Shown: positions 1 to 5,159, counted from the first letter of the stretch. The stretch: DNA of 5,159 bases from Rhizobium sp. Q54 (GCA_945872035.1 CAMBYA010000196.1:1-5159); one strand, 5' to 3'. Notes: generated by a model from the letters alone, not told the origin. Program-made: numbers and translations.

Positions 1-358
1 TGGTTTCCATGTAGATCACCGCGCCCTTGCCGGCGCCCTTGTCGAGCGCTTCGGCTACGCGTGCCTCGACGACCAGGTCGGCCTTCCACGGCAGCGGCTG
101 GTGCAGCGTCACCCGCTGTTCGCCGTGCACGACCATGGTGTAGTTGACGCCCTCCAGCAGGTTGCCTCGCGCGCCGAACAACGCCGCCATGGTCGGCACC
201 GTCTTGAGGTTCTTCTCGTAGGTGTACAGCAGCTCCTGCGGATCGAGCGGCTCGCGCCCCATGCCCAGGCCGAGCGCGTAGAGCATGGTTTCGCGGTCGC
301 CATAGGAATACTCGCCCCTGGCGGTGCGCGCCATGATCTGGTCGTAAGTGAAAGCCAT
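1..358 (-). CDS. MaoC-family enoyl-CoA hydratase (hydratase 2 type), N-terminal part, cut by window edge
   Basis: This gene reads leftwards and runs off the window, so only its first 119 codons are visible. The ATG at 358-356 follows a GGGGAGAGG purine stretch a few bases upstream, which supports this start. The protein opens MAFTYDQIMA and carries, at residues 27-55, a stretch with YALGLGMG, then DPQELLYTYEKNLKTVPT. Residues 70-88 contain GVNYTMVVHGEQRVTLHQPL and residues 107-117 contain DKGAGKGAVIY. These match the N-terminal hot-dog domain of two-domain MaoC dehydratases such as the hydratase part of peroxisomal multifunctional enzyme 2. Known members hydrate trans-2-enoyl-CoA to (R)-3-hydroxyacyl-CoA in the cytoplasm, using an Asp/His pair in the second hot-dog domain. 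That domain lies outside the window, so catalytic competence cannot be judged. It is divergent from the flavin oxidoreductase gene starting at 464. The acyl-CoA substrate is unknown; fatty-acid or sterol-type side chains are both possible. Confidence 0.9.
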   Translation of the reverse strand, partial: MAFTYDQIMARTARGEYSYGDRETMLYALGLGMGREPLDPQELLYTYEKNLKTVPTMAALFGARGNLLEGVNYTMVVHGEQRVTLHQPLPWKADLVVEARVAEALDKGAGKGAVIYMET

Positions 359-463
359 CGGTCCTCTCCCCTTGAATGTGTGGCGGCATCCTAGGACGGT
401 TCGCGGAATGGCGACAAGTGTTCCCGGGTGGTAATGTCCCCGGGGGAATCGAAGGAGACGACC
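359..463. promoter_or_regulatory. Divergent intergenic region between MaoC-type and nitronate monooxygenase-like genes
   Basis: The 105 bases between the two divergent start codons must carry both promoters, but I see no convincing -35/-10 pair on either strand. Two symmetrical elements stand out. TCCTAGGA at 389-396 is a perfect 8-bp palindrome near the middle of the gap. At 421-448, TTCCCGGG can pair with CCC (438-440) and GGGAA (444-448), with three bases unpaired inside the second arm and a 9-base loop; the inner TCCCCGGGGGA (437-447) is itself an odd-centred inverted repeat. This second structure ends just before the ribosome binding site at 452-457, so it could be an operator or a leader hairpin. 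Runs of C and G are expected by chance in such GC-rich DNA, so the regulatory reading is tentative. Confidence 0.35.
452..457 (+). promoter_or_regulatory. Ribosome binding site that fixes the GTG start at 464
   Basis: AAGGAG is a near-perfect Shine-Dalgarno sequence six bases before the GTG at 464. The same frame is open from an earlier GTG at 428 and an ATG at 434, but neither has a comparable site. The residues they would add (beginning MVMSPGESKE) are not part of the flavoprotein fold, which starts normally with MSLKTPLCDILGVDHPV from 464. Confidence 0.75.
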
Positions 464-1471
464 GTGAGCCTGAAAACACCGCTGTGCGACATACTCGGCG
501 TCGATCATCCGGTCATGCTGGCCGGCATGGGCGGCGTGTCCTATGCGGAACTGTGCGCCGCGGTATCGGAAGCGGGCGGCTTCGGCTCGCTGGGCATGGC
601 ATCGGTACCGCCCGACGGCATCCGCGACCAGATGCGCCGGGTAAAGGAGCTCACCGACAAGCCGTTCGGCGTCGACCTGCTGGCCGCCATACCGGAATCG
701 CTCACCCGCTCGGTCGACATCATCATCGAGGAAGGCGCCAAGGCGTTCATCTCCGGCCTGGGCGTGCCATCCTCGATCCTGAAAGTGCTGCAGGACGCGG
801 GCGTCGTCGTCATCCAGATGTGCGGCGCGGTCAAGCATGCGGTGAAGGGCGAGCAGGCCGGCATCGACATCGTCATCGGCCAGGGGACGGAAGGCGGCGG
901 GCACACCGGCCTGGTCGCAGGTATGGCGCTGATCCCGCAGATGGTGGAGGCGGTGAAAATCCCCGTGGTTGCCGCCGGCGCCATCACCGATGGGCGCGGG
1001 CTGGCGGCGGCGCTGGCCATGGGCGCTCAGGGTGTGTGGATAGGAACCCGCTTCATCGCCTCGCGCGAGGCCCACGCCGCCATGGGCTACAAGCAGGCGA
1101 TCCTCGACGCCGCCGACACCGACACGGTGATCTCCCGGTCCTATTCGGGCAAGCCCATGCGGGTGATTCGCAACGACTGGACCGCCGACTGGGAATCCCG
1201 CCCGCAGGACATCCGGCCGTTCGGCGAACAGGGCCGTTTCTCGCGCGACGCCGGCGTCATGCGGCCACTGCTGGGCGATACCAGCGGCTATGACCGCGGC
1301 CGCGACGCGACCGCCGCCGGCCAGGGCGTCGGCGCCATCCACGACATCCCGTCGGCGGGCGACATCGTCCGCGACATCATGGCCGAGGCCGAGGCGACCA
1401 TCACCCGCCTGTCCGGCATCGCCGCCGGCCGTTACGCCCCGTCGCCGCGGCAGGGAAGCCGCCAGGGCTGA
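464..1471 (+). CDS. Nitronate monooxygenase/2-nitropropane dioxygenase family FMN oxidoreductase
   Basis: The 335-residue product is a cytoplasmic TIM-barrel flavoprotein. Visible family motifs, in order, are HPVMLAGMGGVS near residue 15, SEAGGFGSLGM (35-45), KPFGVDLL (66-73), QGTEGGGHTG (140-149, with His147 in the place of the catalytic base), and VVAAGAITDGRGLAAALAMG (168-187), followed by GVWIGTRFIAS (190-200), which forms the FMN-phosphate site. The C-terminal GQGVGAIHDIPSAGDIV is also typical. Known relatives oxidise alkyl nitronates, but the same fold includes the FabK enoyl reductase and IpdC of steroid-ring degradation. Residues 224-243 (SRSYSGKPMRVIRNDWTADW) resemble a motif I recall from IpdC-like proteins, so an acyl-CoA or enone substrate is a real alternative to a nitronate. 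The divergent MaoC-type hydratase fits such a role. Length is normal for the family. The GTG start is chosen on its strong ribosome binding site. The family is certain; the substrate is not. Confidence 0.93.
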   Translation: MSLKTPLCDILGVDHPVMLAGMGGVSYAELCAAVSEAGGFGSLGMASVPPDGIRDQMRRVKELTDKPFGVDLLAAIPESLTRSVDIIIEEGAKAFISGLGVPSSILKVLQDAGVVVIQMCGAVKHAVKGEQAGIDIVIGQGTEGGGHTGLVAGMALIPQMVEAVKIPVVAAGAITDGRGLAAALAMGAQGVWIGTRFIASREAHAAMGYKQAILDAADTDTVISRSYSGKPMRVIRNDWTADWESRPQDIRPFGEQGRFSRDAGVMRPLLGDTSGYDRGRDATAAGQGVGAIHDIPSAGDIVRDIMAEAEATITRLSGIAAGRYAPSPRQGSRQG

Positions 1472-1551
1472 AATCCGCGCGGCGTGGGGCGCATCCCGTA
1501 ATGGATGCTTGATCGCGGTTCCGCCCTATGCCTCATTAAGGCGCTGTTGCC

Positions 1552-1558
1552 GAGGGGG
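1552..1558 (+). promoter_or_regulatory. Likely ribosome binding site for the acyltransferase start at 1565
   Basis: GAGGGGG sits six bases before the ATG at 1565. The frame is also open from an ATG at 1505, but the bases before that codon show no clear Shine-Dalgarno match. The 20 extra residues it would add (MLDRGSALCLIKALLPRGLE) do not resemble the family's N terminus. The site therefore favours 1565. Confidence 0.5.
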
Positions 1559-1564
1559 CTCGAG

Positions 1565-2641
1565 ATGGCGGAGCAGGCGAGACAGGGGTCTTACATCGCG
1601 AGATTCGTCGCGGCGCTGCGCACGGCGCTGGCAGTCGATCCGACACGGGTCCACTGGATCGACTGCGTCAAGGGCATCACCATCCTGCTGGTGGTGTTCC
1701 ATCACGCCCAGGACGGCGTCGACGCCACCATCGGCCTTTCCGAGACGTTCAACTACTACTACAAGATCCTGTCGCCGGTGCGCATGCCGCTGTTCTTCCT
1801 GGTCGCCGGGCTGTTCGCCGCCCGGGCGATCAACGGGCCATTGCGGTCGTTCCTCGACGGCAAGATCCTGCACTTCGCGTATTTCTACCTGCTCTGGTCG
1901 GCCATCATCTTTGCGTTCCGCTACGGCCTGTCCGGCCTCGCCAACAACAAGATGCGGGCCGAGGAACTGCTGATGATCCTGTGGGATCCGCTGCCCACCA
2001 TATGGTTCCTCTACGCCCTGCTGCTCGCCTTCGCCGCCATGCGGTTGCTGCGGGGCGTCGCGCCGGCCTATGTGGTCGGCTTCGCGGCGGTGGTACAGGC
2101 GCACTACTTCGCGTCCGGTCCCACCGGCATCGTCATCGTGGACAAGTTCAGCTACGTATTCGTCTACTTCGCCATCGGCGTGTATGCGTCCGAATGGATC
2201 AGGGCGCAGGCGGCGAAGACGACGGTCTTGCGCTGGCTGGCCGCCTGCGCGGTGTTCGGGCTGGCCGCCGCCTATTTCAGGTCGAACGACCTCATCCACT
2301 CACCGCTGGGGTACTTCACCCTCTCCGCGGCGTCGGCGGCCGCCATTATCGGCACGGCATGGCTCGGCACCCGCGCCGGGTTGCTCAAGCCGATCGTCAT
2401 TGTCGGCAACCACAGCTTCGAGATCTACCTGACCCACTTCGCGTCGGTCGCCGCGACGCGGATCGTACTGATGAAGCTGGGCGTCACCGAGCCCGTCGTT
2501 ATCTTCGCAGCGGCCATCCTGTCGGCCGTCGTCTTCGCGCTGGTGCTCGGCGCGGCGACACGGGGGACGTTCGCCAGCTTCCTGTTCGAGCGTCCCCGGT
2601 TCCTCCGCCTGCGCGGCCAGCCAGTGGCCGGCGCCGACTAG
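1565..2641 (+). CDS. Acyltransferase-3 family integral membrane protein (COG3594, fucose 4-O-acetylase-like)
   Basis: The 358-residue product is a polytopic inner-membrane protein with about ten hydrophobic segments. After a short cytoplasmic N terminus comes WIDCVKGITILLVVFHH (31-47), the first-helix signature of acyltransferase-3 proteins with D33, K36, G37 and the conserved His46/47. RMPLFFLVAGLFAAR (73-87) is the second signature, IWFLYALLLAF (146-156) a third, and GNHSFEIYLTHF (281-292) the characteristic late motif. The WID..KGI.ILLVV pattern is closest to the fucose 4-O-acetylase-like subgroup. Known members move acetyl or other acyl groups from the cytoplasm to sugars, lipopolysaccharide, Nod factors, glucans or antibiotics. 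No glycan-synthesis gene lies nearby, so the acceptor cannot be named. It starts 93 bases after the flavoprotein gene and may be co-transcribed with it or have its own promoter. It ends 10 bases before the convergent glyoxalase gene. The start at 1505 (378 residues) is the alternative. Confidence 0.9.
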   Translation: MAEQARQGSYIARFVAALRTALAVDPTRVHWIDCVKGITILLVVFHHAQDGVDATIGLSETFNYYYKILSPVRMPLFFLVAGLFAARAINGPLRSFLDGKILHFAYFYLLWSAIIFAFRYGLSGLANNKMRAEELLMILWDPLPTIWFLYALLLAFAAMRLLRGVAPAYVVGFAAVVQAHYFASGPTGIVIVDKFSYVFVYFAIGVYASEWIRAQAAKTTVLRWLAACAVFGLAAAYFRSNDLIHSPLGYFTLSAASAAAIIGTAWLGTRAGLLKPIVIVGNHSFEIYLTHFASVAATRIVLMKLGVTEPVVIFAAAILSAVVFALVLGAATRGTFASFLFERPRFLRLRGQPVAGAD

Positions 2642-2651
2642 AACCTGGAGG

Positions 2652-3071
2652 TCACCACTCGCCGGTATTGCCCATGCTGGCCCATGGCTCGGCCGGGGGC
2701 AGCGCCTGGCCCTTCTGCAGCAGTTCGATGGAGATGTTGTCGGGCGAGCGGACGAAGGCCATGCGGCCGTCGCGCGGCGGCCGGTTGATGGTCACGCCCT
2801 TGTCCATCAGCTTCTGGCAGGTGGCGTAGATATCGTCGACCTCGTAGGCCAGGTGGCCGAAATTCCGGCCGCCGCCATAGTCCTTCTCGTCCCAGTTGTA
2901 GGTCAGCTCGACCTGCGCGTCGGGCTGGCCCGGCGGCGCCAGGAAGATCAGCGTGAAGCGTCCCTGCGGCACCTCGTGGCGGCGCAGTTCTTCCAGCCCC
3001 AGCTTGTCGACGAAGAAGTCCAGCGCCTTGTCGACGTCGCCGACGCGCAGCATTGTATGTAGGTAACGCAT
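2652..3071 (-). CDS. gloA: Glyoxalase I-like VOC protein (lactoylglutathione lyase family)
   Basis: The 139-residue product begins [20 protein letters not shown] and is a two-module VOC fold protein of normal glyoxalase I size. All four metal ligands of bacterial GloA are present: His5, Glu55 (in VELTYNW), His73 (in [10 protein letters not shown]) and Glu116 (in SIELL). Arg9 and Asn59, equivalents of glutathione-contacting residues, are also kept. Known GloA isomerises the methylglyoxal-glutathione hemithioacetal to S-lactoylglutathione in the cytoplasm, with nickel or zinc. The odd part is residues 97-110 ([14 protein letters not shown]). The longer loop seen in E. coli GloA, which ends in GTTVIAFVEDP, is shortened, and a tail of about 20 residues ([17 protein letters not shown]) follows the last strand. 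I recall this form from Alphaproteobacteria. Methylglyoxal detoxification is the first guess, but another glutathione or hydrophobic adduct is possible, so the gene symbol is tentative. A candidate promoter lies about 28 bases upstream of the start. Confidence 0.85.
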   Translation of the reverse strand: MRYLHTMLRVGDVDKALDFFVDKLGLEELRRHEVPQGRFTLIFLAPPGQPDAQVELTYNWDEKDYGGGRNFGHLAYEVDDIYATCQKLMDKGVTINRPPRDGRMAFVRSPDNISIELLQKGQALPPAEPWASMGNTGEW

Positions 3072-3098
3072 TCTCTACCCCGCATTGAGTTCACGACC

Positions 3099-3128
3099 AG
3101 TATAGCGGATGATCGCGGCGGGCGACCA
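3099..3128 (-). promoter_or_regulatory. Candidate promoter for the glyoxalase-like gene
   Basis: Read leftwards, TATACT (3104-3099) matches the sigma-70 -10 consensus at five of six positions. TGGTCG (3128-3123), 18 bases upstream, is a weak -35 with three matches. Transcription would begin near 3092 and give a 5' leader of about 20 bases, a sensible length. The -35 element overlaps the inverted repeat at 3119-3142, so a repressor or activator bound there would affect this promoter. The -35 is poor and alphaproteobacterial promoters are variable, hence the modest confidence. Confidence 0.35.
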
Positions 3129-3142
3129 TCGGGCATCGCCCG
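3119..3142. repeat. Perfect 7-bp inverted repeat upstream of lemA
   Basis: CGGGCGA (3119-3125) and TCGCCCG (3136-3142) are exact reverse complements separated by 10 bases. In RNA they would form a stable GC-rich hairpin ending 7 bases before the lemA ribosome binding site (GGAGGGGG, 3150-3157). In DNA the repeat overlaps the possible -35 of the divergent glyoxalase gene. It could be an operator serving both genes, a leader hairpin of lemA, or chance. There is no T-run after either arm, so it is not an intrinsic terminator. Confidence 0.45.
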
Positions 3143-3160
3143 TGAAACTGGAGGGGGAAC

Positions 3161-3733
3161 ATGCTCTACGCTTTGATCGCCGTCGGCGTGATCGCGCTGC
3201 TGCTTTACGTGCTCTACGTCAAGCTGATCACCCGGCGGAACAAGGCGCGCGAAGCGCTGTCGACCATCGACGTGCAGCTTCGCCAGCGCCACGACCTGAT
3301 CCCCAACGTCGTCACCCTGGCGCAGAAGTTCATGACACATGAGCGGGAGTTGCTGGAAAGCGTCGTCGCCGCCCGCAACCAGGCGCAGCAGCCCTACAGG
3401 ACCGACGACCCGGGCGCCGTGCGCCAGCATCTCGAGGCCGAGGCGAAGCTTACCGCCGGCCTCGGGCGCTTGTTCGCCGTGGCCGAAAGCTATCCGGAGC
3501 TGCGCTCGTCCGACACCATCGTCACGGCCCAGCAGACCCTGAACGAGGTGGAAGGCCACATCGCCGCCGCCCGGCGGTTCTACAATTCGGCGGTCACCGA
3601 GCTGAACAATTCGGTCGAGATCTTCCCGTCCAGCGTCGTCGCCGGCATGGTCGGCGTCCAGAAGATGCCGTTCTACGAGGTCGAGGACGCCGCCGCCCGC
3701 GCGCCGGTCAACGTCGCCGACTACATGAAGTAG
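3161..3733 (+). CDS. lemA: LemA family membrane-anchored protein
   Basis: The 190-residue product has one N-terminal membrane helix (about residues 2-23, LYALIAVGVIALLLYVLYV) followed by a soluble four-helix-type domain. Diagnostic LemA motifs are RRNKAREALSTIDVQL (25-40) with RQRHDLIPNVV (41-51), VAESYPELRSS (107-117), and ARRFYNSAVTELNNSVEIFP (137-156). The end is a typical short tail after FYEVED. Length is normal. The ATG is preceded by GGAGGGGG at 3150-3157, an excellent ribosome binding site. LemA proteins are widespread and expected to expose their helical domain outside the cytoplasmic membrane, but their biochemical role is unsettled; in other bacteria they neighbour TPM-domain (YgcG-like) or HtpX protease genes. 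Here the next gene, 12 bases downstream, encodes a DUF3137 membrane protein. The pair is almost certainly one operon and probably functions together. An inverted repeat in the leader may regulate it. Confidence 0.95.
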   Translation: MLYALIAVGVIALLLYVLYVKLITRRNKAREALSTIDVQLRQRHDLIPNVVTLAQKFMTHERELLESVVAARNQAQQPYRTDDPGAVRQHLEAEAKLTAGLGRLFAVAESYPELRSSDTIVTAQQTLNEVEGHIAAARRFYNSAVTELNNSVEIFPSSVVAGMVGVQKMPFYEVEDAAARAPVNVADYMK

Positions 3734-3745
3734 GGCACGCGCGCC

Positions 3746-4687
3746 ATGGCGAGTGATCCCGCACCCTGGCTGACCGGGTTCGACGAGTTCCGCGCCCGCG
3801 AGATCGAGCCCATGATCGGCGCGCTGGAGGCGGCCCGCCACGAGGCGCGCAACGACGCGCTGAAGCGGGCGTCTTGGCTGATTCCGCTCGCGCTGCTCGC
3901 CGTCGGGCTGGTCTGGCTCTACCTGCCCGAAGACTTCCTCATCTTCGCCATCTTCCTCGCCGTGGGCGGCAGCTGGGCGTGGATCCAGTACCCGATCATC
4001 CAGCACCAGAAGGATGTGAAGCAGAAGCTGGTCACCCGGCTATGCGGCTTCTTCGGGCTGGAATACCACATGCAGCCCAAGCGCGACCCGATCCCCGAGC
4101 TGCGCCGGGTCGGCCTGTTGCCCGGGCACAACAGGGAGTCCCGCGAGGACCAGGTCTCCGGCGTCTATGACGGCGTGCGGCTGGAGATGACCGACCTGCG
4201 CCTGCGCGAGGAAAGCGGCTCGGGCAAGGACAAGCGCGAGGTGACCGTGTTCGAGGGGCCGGTGTTCTGCTTCTCGTTCCCCAAGCGCTTCAACGGCACC
4301 ACCATCATCAAGGCCGACGGCTCGCTGATCGGCAACTGGTTCGGCAGTATCGGCATGGGCGAGCGCGAGCGCGTGGCGCTCGAGGATCCCGAGTTCGAGA
4401 AGTGCTTCGAGGTCTACGGCACCGACCAGGTCGAGGCCCGCTACCTGCTGACGCCCGGATTCATGCAGCGGCTCATGGACCTGCGCGAAAGCCTGGGCGA
4501 CAGGATGCAGGCGGCGTTCAATGGCGACAGCTTCTACATCGTCGCCAACAACGGTCAGAACAAGTTCGAGGTGCAGGGCTATTCGGGCCAGGCGGTCAAC
4601 GTGCAGCTCGACAAGTTCATCGCCGATATCGGCATCCTGTTCCGCGTCATCGACACGCTGAACCTGGATTCGAAGACGCGGCTGTGA
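3746..4687 (+). CDS. DUF3137 family membrane protein, partner of LemA
   Basis: The 313-residue product begins MASDPAPWLTGFDEF and has a charged, probably helical N-terminal segment (12-42) rich in Glu, Arg and Ala. Two membrane helices follow (about 44-60 and 64-82), joined by a very short turn (PED). The C-terminal domain (about 95-313) carries the marks of DUF3137: SGVYDGVRLEMTDLRL (138-153), VFEGPVFCFSFPKRFNGTT (168-186), LEDPEFEKCFEVYGTDQVEA (212-231), then RYLLTPGFM (232-240) and a late NNGQNKFEVQ. The two helices form a hairpin, so both soluble parts should lie on the same side of the membrane, probably the cytoplasmic side; this is inference. No function is established for the family, and no catalytic motif is evident. 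It starts 12 bases after the lemA stop with only a weak AGGG-like ribosome site, suggesting translational linkage. No signal peptide is seen. Confidence 0.88.
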   Translation: MASDPAPWLTGFDEFRAREIEPMIGALEAARHEARNDALKRASWLIPLALLAVGLVWLYLPEDFLIFAIFLAVGGSWAWIQYPIIQHQKDVKQKLVTRLCGFFGLEYHMQPKRDPIPELRRVGLLPGHNRESREDQVSGVYDGVRLEMTDLRLREESGSGKDKREVTVFEGPVFCFSFPKRFNGTTIIKADGSLIGNWFGSIGMGERERVALEDPEFEKCFEVYGTDQVEARYLLTPGFMQRLMDLRESLGDRMQAAFNGDSFYIVANNGQNKFEVQGYSGQAVNVQLDKFIADIGILFRVIDTLNLDSKTRL

Positions 4688-4752
4688 TCAGACATGAGAT
4701 CGAGCGGCCGTCAGGCTCGCCCATGGGTTGCTTGTCGGATAGGGTAAACGTC

Positions 4753-5094
4753 ATGAACCGCTTCCTGCCCAGATACGCCGCCGTCCTCTACGTCCTCGCC
4801 GCATGCGTCGCGTGCAGTCCTGCACTCGCCGCCGGGTCGCCAGACACCGCGTCCGGCCGGACATTGGCCAGCACCCGTTGCGGCGGCTGCCACGCAGTTG
4901 ACAAGACTGGCGAAAGCCCCTTGGCCGAAGCGCCGCCGTTCCGCACGCTTGCGCGCAAGTATCCGCTGGAAAGCCTGGAGGAAGCGCTCGCGGAGGGCAT
5001 CTTCGCCGGCCATCCGGACATGCCCGACGATCCTTGGGAACCAGATGACATCCGGCGGCTGATCGCCTATCTGAAAGTCATCCAGGCACCCTGA
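4753..5094 (+). CDS. Small exported mono-haem cytochrome c
   Basis: The 113-residue precursor has a signal peptide (MNRFLPRYAAVLYVLAACVA and following), with a good signal-peptidase I site after SPALA at residue 26. This leaves about 87 residues in the periplasm. CGGCH at 43-47 is the single covalent haem c site, with His47 the proximal ligand. Met90 in GHPDMPDD is the likely distal ligand, and the C-terminal helix DDIRRLIAYLKVIQ is the usual class I ending. It would carry electrons to a partner oxidase or dehydrogenase, not identified here. LAAC at 15-18 also resembles a lipobox, so a lipid-anchored form is possible, although the signal-peptidase I site looks better. The start at 4753 is preferred because AGGG (4741-4744) lies 8 bases upstream. 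An in-frame ATG at 4723 would add MGCLSDRVNV in front of the signal peptide. It follows the DUF3137 gene by 65 bases without a clear terminator, so it may share the lemA transcript. Confidence 0.9.
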   Translation: MNRFLPRYAAVLYVLAACVACSPALAAGSPDTASGRTLASTRCGGCHAVDKTGESPLAEAPPFRTLARKYPLESLEEALAEGIFAGHPDMPDDPWEPDDIRRLIAYLKVIQAP

Positions 5095-5159
5095 ATCTGG
5101 CGGGTTGCACAGACCCGGCACACGGTGCAGATTTCAGCCACGACATGAAACAGGTGACC

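Noticed and set aside
376..1293. Open frame of 305 codons in a second plus-strand frame over the nitronate monooxygenase-like gene
   Set aside because: It is Arg/Gly/His-rich and low in hydrophobic residues, typical of a frame-shifted reading of GC-rich coding sequence. The motif-bearing frame is the one from 464.
1509..1539. Possible promoter before the acyltransferase gene (TTGATC at 1509-1514, CATTAA at 1534-1539)
   Set aside because: The spacer is 19 bases and the -10 match is poor. It would fit the start at 1565 but is not strong enough to list.
1505..1564. Longer acyltransferase start at 1505
   Set aside because: The ATG lacks a clear ribosome binding site and adds 20 residues not typical of the family. 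The ATG at 1565 has GAGGGGG six bases upstream. Not fully excluded.
1526..2299. Minus-strand open frame of 257 codons opposite the acyltransferase
   Set aside because: It is the antisense of a polytopic membrane protein, rich in Gln, Glu, Asp and Arg, with no recognisable domain.
3085..3106. Rightward promoter for lemA (TTGAGT at 3085-3090 and TATAGC at 3101-3106)
   Set aside because: The spacer is only 10 bases, far too short for a sigma-70 promoter. The same AT-rich spot reads better as a leftward -10.
2948..4006. Long open frame of 352 codons on the minus strand across the glyoxalase, lemA and DUF3137 genes
   Set aside because: Its translation is dominated by Arg, Gly, Asp, Val and Gln with no family motif. 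It lies antisense to two clear genes and overlaps a third in another frame. Long antisense frames are expected in GC-rich coding DNA.
5101..5129. Hairpins after the cytochrome c gene (CGGGT with ACCCG; TGCAC with GTGCA) as a terminator
   Set aside because: The stems are only 5 bp, mutually exclusive, and not followed by a T-run.
5145..5159. ATG at 5145 as the start of a further gene
   Set aside because: Only five codons are visible, with no Shine-Dalgarno sequence upstream; it cannot be supported from this window.

Overview
The window is GC-rich and strongly prefers G or C at third codon positions. Every recognisable protein is bacterial. The lemA/DUF3137 gene pair, the glyoxalase variant (a short loop reading [15 protein letters not shown] and a conserved-looking C-terminal tail) and the nitronate-monooxygenase subtype all resemble proteins I know from Alphaproteobacteria, Rhodospirillales-like lineages in particular. 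This placement is an inference from remembered family sequences, not a search. No insertion sequence, tRNA, rRNA, CRISPR array or prophage gene was seen. It looks like ordinary chromosome, densely coded, with six complete genes and one gene cut by the left edge.

Left part (1-1471): a MaoC-type hot-dog enoyl-CoA hydratase gene, read leftwards and cut off by the window edge, is divergent from an FMN-dependent nitronate monooxygenase/2-nitropropane dioxygenase-like gene. The roughly 105 bases between them must hold both promoters. They contain an 8-bp palindrome and a GC-rich inverted repeat just before the oxidoreductase ribosome binding site. Together the two genes would suit a fatty-acid or other acyl-CoA catabolic setting, but the true substrates cannot be read from the sequence.

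Middle (1472-3071): an integral-membrane acyltransferase-3 family protein (COG3594, fucose-4-O-acetylase-like) runs rightwards. It ends 10 bases before the stop codon of a convergent glyoxalase I-like (VOC) gene that keeps all four metal ligands.

Right part (3072-5159): a short divergent region with a perfect 7-bp inverted repeat precedes a rightward set: lemA, a DUF3137 membrane protein 12 bases downstream, and after 65 bases a small exported mono-haem cytochrome c. LemA and the DUF3137 protein very likely form one transcription unit and a shared, poorly understood envelope function. The cytochrome c may be read from the same transcript or from its own promoter. The last 65 bases contain no supported gene.

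The most interesting item is the LemA/DUF3137 pair, a recurrent but functionally obscure module. Next come the substrate question for the two divergent acyl-CoA/flavin genes and the altered glutathione-side loop of the glyoxalase. I found no convincing wholly new system here.
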